DNA from: Spirochaeta thermophila DSM 6578
GTDB lineage: Bacteria; Spirochaetota; Spirochaetia; Winmispirales; Winmispiraceae
Assembly: GCF_000184345.1 (NCBI RefSeq)
Contig: NC_017583.1
Location: 2,418,001-2,482,000 of the forward strand
Direction: 5' to 3'
DNA: 64,000 nt
The position numbers were made by a program, and so were the translations under genes. The notes beneath the pieces were generated by a model. The model searched no databases. It saw nothing but the letters and a program-made list of their open reading frames with translations, and was not told the origin of the DNA. Each line of letters starts with the position of its first letter. The stretch's first letter is position 1. Shown here piece by piece: positions 25,143-33,149 of the stretch.

Positions 25143-25415
25143 CTACCTCTTTCTCTGAAAGAGAGGGGAGAAATAGGCCTCGAAATCTATCTTCTTACTC
25201 ACCCACACCACGAGACGGTGGTAGATCACGTACGTGCCCACGAGGGCGAGAAGGAAGATGAAGAGGATCATGTAGGCAGAGACCTCGGGGGACACCACAG
25301 GGGCGAGGAACCTCCCGTAGAGGAAGAGCAGGACGAACACGAGGATGAGCATGATCGCCAGGTTCACCACCGTGGCTCCCAGGATGAAGAGTACCGTATT
25401 AAGCTTCTTGTTCAT
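25143..25415 (-). CDS. Two-helix membrane protein downstream of lspA
   Basis: A 90-residue protein with two hydrophobic segments: VLFILGATVVNLAIMLILVFV followed by LLFLYGRFLAP, and MILFIFLLALVGTYVIYH. The tail is basic (FQRKR). It overlaps lspA by 17 bases and is surely co-transcribed. It resembles small conserved spirochaete membrane proteins next to lspA; no function is known to me. Confidence 0.75.
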   Translation of the reverse strand: MNKKLNTVLFILGATVVNLAIMLILVFVLLFLYGRFLAPVVSPEVSAYMILFIFLLALVGTYVIYHRLVVWVSKKIDFEAYFSPLFQRKR

Positions 25416-25935
25416 GATCGCGCTCCTTTGAATCTTTTCGCATCTCGATGAAAAAAGAGATCAGAAGGAGGAGGGAGCACACCACGATCGAGGCGTCGGC
25501 GATATTGAACGTGGGCCACCGCTCCAGGCCGAAGATGCCGAAGAACTTCACGTCTATGAAATCCACGACCCCCGCATCCCTGAAGAAGCGATCAATGAGG
25601 GTCCCCACCCCCCCTCCCAGGATACCCGCAAGAGCCCATCGCTGGAGCGAGGAAAGCTCGTCGGACCGGAAGAAATAGACCAGGATCCCCACCAGCAAGA
25701 CCACGGGGACGAAAAGGAAGAGGAAGATCCGCACGGGCTCGGGAAGGGTCCGCCCCAGACTGAAGGCCCCAGCCTTGTTCGTGGTGTGGATGATACGGAC
25801 GAGATCACCACCGAACGACCAGCCCACCCTGTGATAGGGTATCCGTGTGACCACCAGATACTTCGTGAACTGGTCGAGTGCGGCGATCAGCACCGTGAGC
25901 GTGAAGGGAAGATATCGCGCGAACGTCCGCTTCAT
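25399..25935 (-). CDS. lspA: Lipoprotein signal peptidase (signal peptidase II)
   Basis: Aspartic protease in the inner membrane that cleaves prolipoprotein signal peptides after lipidation. The 178-residue protein has four membrane helices. Its conserved blocks are DQFTKYLVV, HTTNKAGAFSL (usually NxGAAF), GGGVGTLIDRFFR and VVDFIDV, and WPTFNIADASI. The two catalytic aspartates are those in LIDR and NIADA. The many lipoproteins in the window are its likely substrates. The start at 25935 follows GCAGGAGGAACC. It is 14 bases downstream of the Nif3-like gene. Confidence 0.95.
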   Translation of the reverse strand: MKRTFARYLPFTLTVLIAALDQFTKYLVVTRIPYHRVGWSFGGDLVRIIHTTNKAGAFSLGRTLPEPVRIFLFLFVPVVLLVGILVYFFRSDELSSLQRWALAGILGGGVGTLIDRFFRDAGVVDFIDVKFFGIFGLERWPTFNIADASIVVCSLLLLISFFIEMRKDSKERDHEQEA

Positions 25936-25949
25936 GGTTCCTCCTGCAC

Positions 25950-26714
25950 TCAAAGTCCCGTGGGAAGATCTATGAAGAACCCCTCGATTCCCAGATCCCT
26001 CTCGACCCGCTCCTTGAGGGCGAGGGGGCCCACCGTCTCCGAGCGATAGTGCCCTATACCCGCCACAGTGACGCCCCCCTCCTGCGCCGGATAGTAAGCC
26101 GAATGGTGCACCTCTCCTGTGATGAACACATCCAACCCGAGACTCACGGCTTCCTCCACCACGGAAGAGGCCGATCCCGAGACCACCCCCACCGTCCGGA
26201 TCTCCTCGGGACCGAAGGGGAGCAAGGTCACCGCCTCGTTCACCCCGGGGAACCGACCGAGGAGCTCCTGCACAGAAACCGGATGGTCCAGGGTGCCCCA
26301 CACCCCGAGAGGGACACCGCGATACCACCCGAAAGGACGTGTCTCCGAGAGACCCAGGAGTGCGGCGAGACGCGCATTGTTCCCCACCTCGGGATGGGCA
26401 TCCAGGGGGAGGTGCGCCGCGAAGAGGGAAAGGGAGGATTCCACCAGAAGCGAGAGCATCCTGTATCTCGGTCCCACCAGCGGGACGGGGGCCCCCCAGA
26501 AGAGGCCGTGGTGGACCACGAGGAGGTCTGCTCCCGCCTCATGGGCCCGCCTCGCCGCCTCGTGACAGGCATCCACGGCATAGGCGATACGGGAAACCGG
26601 CCTCGCGGCATCACCCACCTGGAGACCGTTGAGCGATACATCGAAGGAGGAGTACTTCCCTATCTCCAGGAGTTCTTCGAGATACTTCGAGACCTCACCC
26701 ACCGTGTGTGCCAT
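25950..26714 (-). CDS. Nif3-like dinuclear metal centre protein
   Basis: A 254-residue member of the Nif3/YbgI/YqfO family. Metal-ligand motifs are VVHHGLFWG near residue 70, AHLPLDAHPEVGNNARLA near 110, and GHYRSETVG near the C-terminus. The family is sometimes labelled GTP cyclohydrolase 1 type 2, but its physiological role is not established. The ATG at 26714 has no Shine-Dalgarno; TATAGT ends 6 bases before it, consistent with a leaderless transcript. It heads a three-gene run with lspA. Confidence 0.9.
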   Translation of the reverse strand: MAHTVGEVSKYLEELLEIGKYSSFDVSLNGLQVGDAARPVSRIAYAVDACHEAARRAHEAGADLLVVHHGLFWGAPVPLVGPRYRMLSLLVESSLSLFAAHLPLDAHPEVGNNARLAALLGLSETRPFGWYRGVPLGVWGTLDHPVSVQELLGRFPGVNEAVTLLPFGPEEIRTVGVVSGSASSVVEEAVSLGLDVFITGEVHHSAYYPAQEGGVTVAGIGHYRSETVGPLALKERVERDLGIEGFFIDLPTGL

Positions 26715-26726
26715 GCGGATACTATA
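26715..26726 (-). promoter_or_regulatory. -10 element of a probably leaderless promoter (Nif3-like gene)
   Basis: TATAGT (26726-26721) lies 6 bases before the ATG. An approximate -35 TTCCCA lies 18 bases further upstream, inside the end of the glycosyltransferase gene. Confidence 0.5.
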
Positions 26727-26739
26727 CCGCAGGGTCTCC

Positions 26740-27846
26740 CTATTGGGAAGTGCGTCCCACGACGCCCAGGAAGGAGCGGAGACGATCCATACTCTTCCGC
26801 CACGAGGGGAGCGAGGAAGCTGTTTCGTAGGCCCGAAGCGAGTAGTCGAGGAATCCCGACCTCCTCTCGATCCAGGAAGAAAGGACCTCGTACAGTCCCC
26901 TCGCATCGGAGGGCTTCAACCACACTCCGACATCATCGGGAAGCCACTCCCTGAGTCCCAGGAGGGAGCTCCCCACAGGCACCACCCCCCATCCGAGGCC
27001 CTCTCCACATACCAGGCCCATCTCCGGCCGGTTGCTCATGAGGACGACTGTGTGTGCCCTCTCGAAGTGGTCCATGAGCGAGAGATCGTCCACCCTCCCC
27101 ACGAGGTCCACGCGCCTCGAAAGGCCCATGGCCGAGATCTCCTCTTGGATACGAAGGACATAGGAGGGATCCACCGCGAGGGACCCCACGATGGTACAGT
27201 GCCACCCCCTCACCCCCTGCTGCGAGAGGTGGAAGAGGGCGTCGAGGAGCACATCGAGCCCCTTGTGGGGAACCACGTTACCGACCCAGAGTATCTCGAA
27301 GGTGTCGGAGAAGGCCTTCCGCTTCACATCGAGTTCGGTCATCCTCCCGTGGAGACGGTCGAATCCAGGAGGGATGAGCTCCACCCGGCACTTCGTCCCA
27401 CAGCGCTCCTCGACTCGCTCCACGATGCGGGGATGGGCACAAACGAGCCCACTCAAAGCGGTCGAGGCGGCAACCTTGAGCCGGGCGAGCACTTCCTGGT
27501 GGAGCAAACTTCCCTCGGGAGAGAAGTCGAGCCTCGAGAGGATCCCGCAGGCCCGGTACCGTCTCCAGAGGGTCCTGGACGCACCGGACCAGAAGAGGGG
27601 CAGGAGGGGCTCCTGGATGATCACCACTTCGGGACGAAGGAGAGAGAGAATCCGCTCGATCCTCCCTGCGAGGGGTTCCACGAGACCTGCCATGAGACTC
27701 TTCCACGCACCCGGCACCTGCCCCAACCTCAGCACCCTCACCTCGTATCCCCAGTCCCTCAGTGAATAGAGCATGTGTTCTTCGAAGATCTCCTCCCCGG
27801 TCCTTCCAAGGGGAGAATGGACGGAAAGCACCACCACCTTTTTCAC
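26740..27846 (-). CDS. Glycosyltransferase family 4 (GT-B fold)
   Basis: A 368-residue GT-B enzyme. The N-terminal domain opens VVVLSVHSPLGRTGEE. The linker and second domain show the usual EILWVGNVVPHKGLDVLLDAL, HCTIVGSLAVD, VDLVGRVDDLSLMDHF and the nucleotide-sugar-binding block RPEMGLVCGEGLGWGVVPVGS with the ExxxxxE-like pattern. The sugar and acceptor are unknown. The start is GTG at 27846. It follows the SRAP gene on the same strand with 42 bases between them. Confidence 0.85.
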   Translation of the reverse strand: MKKVVVLSVHSPLGRTGEEIFEEHMLYSLRDWGYEVRVLRLGQVPGAWKSLMAGLVEPLAGRIERILSLLRPEVVIIQEPLLPLFWSGASRTLWRRYRACGILSRLDFSPEGSLLHQEVLARLKVAASTALSGLVCAHPRIVERVEERCGTKCRVELIPPGFDRLHGRMTELDVKRKAFSDTFEILWVGNVVPHKGLDVLLDALFHLSQQGVRGWHCTIVGSLAVDPSYVLRIQEEISAMGLSRRVDLVGRVDDLSLMDHFERAHTVVLMSNRPEMGLVCGEGLGWGVVPVGSSLLGLREWLPDDVGVWLKPSDARGLYEVLSSWIERRSGFLDYSLRAYETASSLPSWRKSMDRLRSFLGVVGRTSQ

Positions 27847-27888
27847 TGTCCCGCTCTTTTTATATCATTGAACAAAACCTTCCGGCCT

Positions 27889-28587
27889 TCAACTCCTTTT
27901 TTCGTCAAAAAGATCGGGTGACTCAAGCCCGCTGTACCGGAAAGGAGTCGTCGCATCGGCTCCCCGATAGGAGGGGTCCTTCAATATGTGATCGCGTACG
28001 GGATACACTTCATACTCATCGAGGGAGGGTCCCTCGGATGTGAGGCGCCCCTCCATGATCCAGGAACCGAGTTCCCCCTGCTCCAGGATGCAAGGCACCC
28101 TCGGCCACGGGAAAAGGCCACGCTCCCCCCTCCGCGGGGATCGGGTGAGCACCACACATCTCGACTCTTTCCCGCGTCCCTCCCCCACATCCAGCAGGCC
28201 CGCGAGGAAGAAGAGACCACCCGCCCGCTTACGGCAATAGAGCGGATAGACCACGCCGTACCGTCGGACGGTCTCGTAGAACCCATCCAGCACCAGGACG
28301 CAGCGCTCCCCCCTCTCCAGGAGCCGCCTGAAGAGGGGCCTCTCGGAGAGGGTCTCCCACCGCGCGTTCGGCACCACGGTCTCGCGCCCGGCTCCCTGCA
28401 GGATCACGAGCCCCCACCGGGCGACTCCCGGCAGCACGGACCTTCGCCGGTGGAACAACACTCCCACCCTGGGGCGCGTATAGGCACACACGTGAGAGAA
28501 GCCCGAGGGAAACCCCTCCGGGAGGGGCGTCCCCAGGGCTTCCTCCACCGCATCCCGCTCCATCGTCAACGAAATCCTCACGCACAC
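27889..28587 (-). CDS. SRAP-domain protein (YedK/HMCES-like) with altered catalytic histidine
   Basis: SRAP proteins form a thiazolidine crosslink to abasic sites in single-stranded DNA through the N-terminal Cys2. This 232-residue protein keeps Cys2 (MCVR), the DNA-contact Asn74 in NARWETL, and Glu105 in GFYET. The block that normally holds the active-site His (HDRxP) reads FPWPRVPCIL, with Trp161 in its place. The start must be the GTG at 28587 so that Cys2 becomes N-terminal. A promoter CTGACA-17-TAGTAT ends 5 bases before it, so the transcript is likely leaderless. Confidence 0.85.
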   Translation of the reverse strand: MCVRISLTMERDAVEEALGTPLPEGFPSGFSHVCAYTRPRVGVLFHRRRSVLPGVARWGLVILQGAGRETVVPNARWETLSERPLFRRLLERGERCVLVLDGFYETVRRYGVVYPLYCRKRAGGLFFLAGLLDVGEGRGKESRCVVLTRSPRRGERGLFPWPRVPCILEQGELGSWIMEGRLTSEGPSLDEYEVYPVRDHILKDPSYRGADATTPFRYSGLESPDLFDEKRS

Positions 28588-28592
28588 ACCTC

Positions 28593-28621
28593 ATACTAGC
28601 ATGACCCGTTTCCCCTGTCAG
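28593..28621 (-). promoter_or_regulatory. Promoter of the SRAP gene (leaderless layout)
   Basis: CTGACA (28621-28616), a 17-base spacer and TAGTAT (28598-28593). The GTG start is 5 bases downstream of the -10, so transcription would begin at or next to the start codon. Confidence 0.6.
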
Positions 28622-28659
28622 GTATTCCCTTTCGCCCTGTAACCTGGTATCGTTGGTCC

Positions 28660-29025
28660 ATGCACGCGCGCATCACCGATACCATCCTGGATCTCACCAT
28701 GAGAGAGGGTGAGCTCCCCCTGGAGGTACGGGAACGAACCCCTCTGGTGGTGACCCTGTTCACCCAGGACTGGTGTCCGCAATGGACCCACATGGCCGAA
28801 TGGCTCCTCCCCCTCGCCGAAGAGAGGGGAGACCTTTCGGTTTTTTGGGTGGAGTACAACCGAAGCCCTCTCTTCGCCCCCTTCCTCACGTTCAAGGAAA
28901 CGACCTGGGGGAACCACCTCATACCCTACCTCCGCTACTATCACAGGGGCAGACTCTTCCACGAGAGCAACTACGTCTCCCGCCCCATGTTCATGGACAT
29001 CCTCACCGCCAAGGAGGTGTTATGA
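28660..29025 (+). CDS. Thioredoxin-fold protein with a single active-site cysteine
   Basis: A 121-residue protein with thioredoxin-like order: LVVTLFTQDWCPQWTHMAEWL, a middle strand LSVFWVEYNRSPLF, and the cis-Pro region HLIPYLRYYHRGRLF. The active site is C-P-Q-W with only Cys39, so dithiol redox chemistry is unlikely. It overlaps the following HD-domain gene by ATGA. TATCGT ends 6 bases before its ATG. Confidence 0.7.
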   Translation: MHARITDTILDLTMREGELPLEVRERTPLVVTLFTQDWCPQWTHMAEWLLPLAEERGDLSVFWVEYNRSPLFAPFLTFKETTWGNHLIPYLRYYHRGRLFHESNYVSRPMFMDILTAKEVL

Positions 29026-29612
29026 GCCACATACCCACGAGGGACGAGGCGTGGGACCTCCTCACCGCCCACATCGAATCGGAGAACCTCAGGCGGCACT
29101 GCCTCGCGGTCGCCGCGGTGATGGAGCACTTCGCGAAGAAGATGGGTGAACCTCCGGACAAGTGGTACATCATCGGTCTCGTCCATGACCTGGATTACGA
29201 GAGGCATCCGGATCGTCACTGTGAGGTGACCCCGATCATCCTCCGTGAAGCGGGGTGGCCGGAAGACTACATCCGCGCGATCCTCAGCCACGGCTGGAAG
29301 AGGGTGACCGACGTGGAACCCGTGCACCCCATGGAGAAGGTCCTCTTCACGGTGGACGAACTCACGGGACTCATCGCCGCCACCGCCCTCGTGAGGCCCT
29401 CCCGCTCCATCCTCGACCTAACCCCGAAATCGGTGAAGAAGAAGTGGAAGGAGAAGAGCTTCTCGGCCGGGGTGGACAGGGGACTCATCGAGGAAGGGGC
29501 CCGGATGCTGGGGATGGAACTCTCCGAACTCATCGCGGAGACCATCGAAGGCATGAAGCCTGTGGCGGCTTCGATCGGACTCGAGGGAAACCCGGCGACA
29601 CCTTCTTCATGA
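29022..29612 (+). CDS. HD-domain hydrolase-like protein
   Basis: A 196-residue protein with metal-binding residues of the HD superfamily: LRRHCLAVAAVMEHFA (His26), GLVHDLDYERHP (His55-Asp56), ILSHGW and FTVDELTGLIAA. The nearest relatives I know are the small HDIG-type phosphohydrolases; the substrate is not predictable. The ribosome binding site AAGGAGG is strong and the ATG overlaps the previous stop codon. It is followed by an 11-bp hairpin. Confidence 0.88.
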   Translation: MSHIPTRDEAWDLLTAHIESENLRRHCLAVAAVMEHFAKKMGEPPDKWYIIGLVHDLDYERHPDRHCEVTPIILREAGWPEDYIRAILSHGWKRVTDVEPVHPMEKVLFTVDELTGLIAATALVRPSRSILDLTPKSVKKKWKEKSFSAGVDRGLIEEGARMLGMELSELIAETIEGMKPVAASIGLEGNPATPSS

Positions 29613-29613
29613 A

Positions 29614-29640
29614 GAAGCGGCGCCCGAAAGGCGCCGCTTC
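29614..29640. terminator. Bidirectional terminator hairpin
   Basis: GAAGCGGCGCC (29614-29624), a 5-base loop and GGCGCCGCTTC (29630-29640): an 11-bp perfect stem between two convergent genes. There is no long T-run on either side. Confidence 0.6.
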
Positions 29641-29654
29641 GTGAGTCTGTCTCT

Positions 29655-30407
29655 TCACCACCGGGGTCCTGCCCCTCCCATGCCGGGTCCCCCCATCATG
29701 CCGGGACCATGTCCCCCCATCCATCCTCTCCCCAGGAGGAGATCCTCGTAGTCCTCCTGGGAGAGATACCTGGGCTTGTAGGTGATACCCACCAGGGAGA
29801 GCTGCCTCACCCCTGCGGCGAGTCGACGTGCGAGCGCCTGCTCGAGCCAGAGGTAGGCGAGATCGAGGTCCTCGTTGTCCGAGTGCTCCCGCCCTTCCCT
29901 CACCTGGACGAGCATCCGCTCCGTGAACGCGTTCATGGCCTGTACCGCCTCCGCCACGGAGTCGGCCTTCTCCGCTTCCCTGTAGAGCCTGGTCACCTCG
30001 GAGGAACTGTAAGCGCCTGCAGGCTTCCCCTCGAGGGTATTCTCGATTTCGTACCGATCGAGGAAGAAGTCGAAGAGGTACCCTTCACCTTGCCGTTCGG
30101 CCTGGAAGGCGAAGAGGCTCTGAGGGAACTTTTGCGCATAGAGGTCCGTGAGATCCCTCATCGCCTTCTCGTATTCGAGGAGCGAGAGGAGATCCTCCCT
30201 CTCCTGCGTCGAGAGCGAGGAGGGGGGTATCTGTTGGAAGAAAGAAAATGCGCCCGGACCTTTCCCGTATCCCCTCTGAGGTTGAGTCCCCGCTTCAGCC
30301 TTCTGCGGAGAAACGCCGTATGGCATACCCGGTCTTCCGGGGGCGGCCACGAGGAGGGCCGAGGTGCTCAGGAGGACACACGCCACGATCATTGTTCTTC
30401 GCTTCAT
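29655..30407 (-). CDS. Secreted DUF2202-like protein with a Met/Gly-rich tail
   Basis: A 250-residue exported protein. The signal peptide is MKRRTMIVACVLLSTSALLV followed by AAP. The body resembles DUF2202, a ferritin-like four-helix family: LSTQEREDLLSLLEYEKAMRDL, AFQAERQGEGYLFDFFLDRY, and HSDNEDLDLAYLWLEQAL. The last 28 residues are rich in Met, Gly and His (GWMGGHGPGMMGG, then PGMGGAGPRW), a composition typical of Cu(I)/Ag(I) binding. The start has AAGGAGTG before it. It lies just downstream of a two-component operon on the same strand, suggesting a shared metal or envelope-stress role; this is inference. Confidence 0.75.
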   Translation of the reverse strand: MKRRTMIVACVLLSTSALLVAAPGRPGMPYGVSPQKAEAGTQPQRGYGKGPGAFSFFQQIPPSSLSTQEREDLLSLLEYEKAMRDLTDLYAQKFPQSLFAFQAERQGEGYLFDFFLDRYEIENTLEGKPAGAYSSSEVTRLYREAEKADSVAEAVQAMNAFTERMLVQVREGREHSDNEDLDLAYLWLEQALARRLAAGVRQLSLVGITYKPRYLSQEDYEDLLLGRGWMGGHGPGMMGGPGMGGAGPRW

Positions 30408-30438
30408 CACACCACTCCTTACAGTGTTGATCTCATCC

Positions 30439-30456
30439 CGTACCACGTACGGTACG
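30439..30456. promoter_or_regulatory. Inverted repeat upstream of the DUF2202-like gene
   Basis: CGTACC (30439-30444), six central bases and GGTACG (30451-30456). It lies 32 bases before the DUF2202-like start codon and after the kinase gene. Possibly an operator for the adjacent response regulator; this is a guess from position. Confidence 0.35.
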
Positions 30457-30519
30457 TATGAGAATCTACCCGATTTGTATGGAGATTCTGTGAAGAAACC
30501 GCAGGGGATCCATGAAGAA

Positions 30520-31875
30520 TCACGAGGAGACGGGAAGCCGCACCGTGAACCGCACCCACCCCTCCGCACTCGTCGCCTCGACCCGCCCCCCATGCCCCTC
30601 CACCACCGCCCGCACGATCGCCAACCCCAGCCCGCTCCCCCTGCTGTGCCGCCCACGCTCCCCCCTATAGAGGCGCTCGAACACTAACGGGAGCTCCTCC
30701 TCTCCGATCCGGCCGGGATTCTCGACCTGGAGCACCACCTCCGCCCCATCCCTTTCCACCCGCACCCTCACCGGCCCCTCTCCCGACGCGTGCTGGAAGG
30801 CATTGCGCACCAGGTTCTCCACCATCCGCACCAGGAGATCCCCCTCACCGAGCACCACCCCCCCATCCTCCACCGAGACCTCCACCCCCCTCCCTTCGCC
30901 CAGCATCCGGAGCCGTTCCACCACCTCCTCCGTCACACGCCCCAGCGCCACCTCTTCCCGCAGCCCCCTCCGCGCAGGATCCTCCACCCGAGTAAGGAGC
31001 GCGAGGTCCTCGATGAGGGCCTCGATCCGCGCCAGCTCATCCAGCACCAGTGCAAACCGCTCCCCGGAGACCTCCAACACCCCATCCCTCATCGCCTCCA
31101 GCTGGGCCCGCAAGGCCGCGATCGGGGTACGGAGGTCGTGCGCCACATCCTGGGACCACTGGGCCCTCAGCCGCTCTTCCCTGAGGAGCTGCTCCTGGAG
31201 GGACACCGCCGCCCTCCCTATGGCGGAAAGCTCCTCGATCGACGCCTCAGGGAACACCACCCCCCGCTCCCCCCTCGCGATCCGCACCAACCCCTCGGCC
31301 ATACGCCGAGCCGTACGGGCGAAGTCGCGCACGAGGAGGAGGAGCACCCCCCCCGAACCGATCAACGCCACCACCCCCCCGGTGACGAACGGCACGAGGA
31401 ACCCCCTCGTGAGCGCACCCTCCTCCTCGGACGCACCGAACCCCGCCACCCGGAGCCCCACGTACCCCTCCACCCGGCCATCCACCCTCACCGAATCCCA
31501 CCGCAGCCCCTCCCACACCTCCCCCGGCACATCCCCCGCGCCCCCCGGCCCCATCATCCCCCGCATCCCCATCCCCGGCTCCCCCCTCATCCAGGCCGCC
31601 ACGGGCCGCCGTTCCTTGTCGAGCACCACCACCACCTGGAGGAACGGCGCGTAGGGCCTCAAGACCCGCATCACCTCGACCCGTACGAACCGCCCCTCCG
31701 CCGCCACCTCCTCGAGGGCCTCCACCACCTCCTCCCTGATCCGCGCCTCCCGTGTTCGTTCCAAGGCACCCAGGGACGCCCTGGCCGACACCCCCACCAC
31801 CACGGAGAAGAGGAGCACGAAGACCCCGAACCCCACCCCAAAGGCGAGGAGGATCCTCCCCATGAGCGACCTCAT
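30520..31875 (-). CDS. Membrane sensor histidine kinase with a Met-rich periplasmic motif
   Basis: A 451-residue kinase. TM1 is at about 8-29 and TM2 at 158-182; the extracytoplasmic sensor between them contains a methionine-rich stretch at 96-111 (WMRGEPGMGMRGMMGP). HAMP is at about 183-235. The H-box SQDVAHDLRTPIAAL gives His246. The N-box ENLVRNAFQHA is at about 353-363, and G2 GSGLGLAIV at 413-421. It overlaps the response regulator gene by ATGA and is its obvious partner. The coding strand is strongly G-rich. The Met motif suggests soft-metal sensing, which is inference. Confidence 0.92.
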   Translation of the reverse strand: MRSLMGRILLAFGVGFGVFVLLFSVVVGVSARASLGALERTREARIREEVVEALEEVAAEGRFVRVEVMRVLRPYAPFLQVVVVLDKERRPVAAWMRGEPGMGMRGMMGPGGAGDVPGEVWEGLRWDSVRVDGRVEGYVGLRVAGFGASEEEGALTRGFLVPFVTGGVVALIGSGGVLLLLVRDFARTARRMAEGLVRIARGERGVVFPEASIEELSAIGRAAVSLQEQLLREERLRAQWSQDVAHDLRTPIAALRAQLEAMRDGVLEVSGERFALVLDELARIEALIEDLALLTRVEDPARRGLREEVALGRVTEEVVERLRMLGEGRGVEVSVEDGGVVLGEGDLLVRMVENLVRNAFQHASGEGPVRVRVERDGAEVVLQVENPGRIGEEELPLVFERLYRGERGRHSRGSGLGLAIVRAVVEGHGGRVEATSAEGWVRFTVRLPVSS

Positions 31876-32561
31876 ACCCGCACCCCCATCATCCTGTACC
31901 CGATCCCCCGCACCGTCTCGATCCAATCGGAAATCCCCAGTTTGGCCCTGAGATTCTTGATGTGCGTGTCCACCGTGCGGGCCGACCCTTCGTAGAGATA
32001 GTCCAGGGCCTCCCCCAGGATCTGCTCCCTCGTGAAGACCCGCCCCGGCGAGGAGGCGAGGAGCCTCAGGATACGCCACTCGGCCGGGGTGAGCCGCACC
32101 TCGCGCCCCTCCACCACCGCCATGGGCAACTCGCCATCCACCCGGAGCCGCCGCCCCTCCCACTCCACCTCGCCCGCCTCCCCCCGCTCTCCTCCCTCAC
32201 CCATACGCCGCATCAAAGCCTTCACCCTCAAGACCAGCTCCCGCGGAGAGAACGGCTTCACCACGTAGTCGTCGGCCCCCACCTCGAAGCCGAGGATCCT
32301 GTCGCTCTCAGCCTCCCGTGCAGTGAGGAAGACGATACCCACCTTCCCGTCCCGCTCCCGTATCCTCCGCGCGAGCGAGAACCCGTCGCCGTCCGGGAGC
32401 ATCACATCGATGATACACACGTCCGGACGCTGAAGCCTCATGCTCTCCACCACCCCCCTCACCCCATCGAACTCCACCACCTCGACCCCCTCCACTCGAA
32501 GGTAGAGCGAGACCGCCTCCCTGATCGCCGCGTTATCCTCTACGAGATACACCCTGGACAT
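31872..32561 (-). CDS. OmpR/PhoB-type response regulator
   Basis: A 229-residue regulator. The receiver domain has VEDN at 7-10 and the phospho-acceptor Asp52 in CIIDVMLPDGDG, Thr in VFLTAREAE and Lys in VVKPFSP. The C-terminal winged helix includes LTPAEWRILRLLASSPGRVFTREQI and RTVDTHIKNLRAKLG. The start at 32561 gives the standard N-terminus MSRVYLVEDN. It is the first gene of the pair with the downstream kinase. A perfect 12-bp palindrome lies 8 bases upstream and could serve autoregulation. Confidence 0.95.
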   Translation of the reverse strand: MSRVYLVEDNAAIREAVSLYLRVEGVEVVEFDGVRGVVESMRLQRPDVCIIDVMLPDGDGFSLARRIRERDGKVGIVFLTAREAESDRILGFEVGADDYVVKPFSPRELVLRVKALMRRMGEGGERGEAGEVEWEGRRLRVDGELPMAVVEGREVRLTPAEWRILRLLASSPGRVFTREQILGEALDYLYEGSARTVDTHIKNLRAKLGISDWIETVRGIGYRMMGVRV

Positions 32562-32568
32562 ACCACCA

Positions 32569-32580
32569 TTGTGCGCACAA
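32569..32580. promoter_or_regulatory. Perfect palindrome between divergent genes
   Basis: TTGTGCGCACAA is a perfect 12-bp palindrome in the short intergenic region between the response regulator and the divergent membrane protein gene. It is a candidate operator controlling both. Confidence 0.45.
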
Positions 32581-32589
32581 AACACGGAG

Positions 32590-32618
32590 ATGACAAGTCC
32601 GCGCTTTTTTCGTATAGT
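32590..32618 (+). promoter_or_regulatory. Promoter of the His-rich membrane protein gene
   Basis: ATGACA (32590-32595), a 17-base spacer and TATAGT (32613-32618). It is followed by a normal leader with GGAGGAGG before the ATG at 32645. Confidence 0.65.
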
Positions 32619-32644
32619 GTGTAGAGAACCCCGGAGGAGGACAC

Positions 32645-33097
32645 ATGCCGCACAGGCGCAGGTGGGACGAAGACGACCATCCCGAAAGACACGATCGGTA
32701 TCACGAGGAAGGAATCATCTCGGGCCTCTCGATGATCCTGGTATTCGGCGTACTCTGGAGCACCACCAACATCGTATTCTTCGTCTTCCCGCTCGTATTC
32801 GCCGGCATCATCCCCCTCCTCCACGGACTGAGGAAACTCTTCACCCAGCTCGCCCGGAGGACGCGCCGCAGACCATCCGGCGACAGGGAGAAGGAGATCC
32901 TCCTCGTCGCGAGGAGACACGGGGGGGTGCTCACCCCGACCATCCTCGCGGTGGAGACAGAACTCACGCTCAAAGAGGCGGAGAAGATGCTGGAGCAGCT
33001 CGCCTCCAAGGGCTATGCGAGCATGGAGATCACCGACTCGGGCCGTATCGAATACCACTTCCCCGAGTTCAAGGAGAGGGGGACCCTCCCCTCATGA
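32645..33097 (+). CDS. Two-helix membrane protein with His-rich N-terminus and winged-helix-like tail
   Basis: A 150-residue protein. Residues 1-22 are rich in His, Asp, Glu and Arg (HRRRWDEDDHPERHDRYHEE). Two adjacent membrane segments follow (GLSMILVFGVLWSTTNIVFF and VFPLVFAGIIPLLHGL). The cytoplasmic C-terminus (REKEILLVARRHGGVLTPTI, then LTLKEAEKMLEQLASKGYAS) looks like a winged helix. No family name is known to me. It is divergent from the two-component pair across a palindrome, so it may be part of the same regulon. Confidence 0.75.
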   Translation: MPHRRRWDEDDHPERHDRYHEEGIISGLSMILVFGVLWSTTNIVFFVFPLVFAGIIPLLHGLRKLFTQLARRTRRRPSGDREKEILLVARRHGGVLTPTILAVETELTLKEAEKMLEQLASKGYASMEITDSGRIEYHFPEFKERGTLPS

Positions 33098-33099
33098 AA

Positions 33100-33126
33100 A
33101 GGCGCCGTGGGGGTCCCACAGCGCCT
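33100..33126. terminator. Hairpin between convergent genes
   Basis: AGGCGC...GTGGG pairs with CCCAC...GCGCCT across 33100-33126. It separates the membrane protein gene from convergent fabF. No T-run follows. Confidence 0.5.
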
Positions 33127-33149
33127 CACCTCTCCTTCGCTCCCATGGA

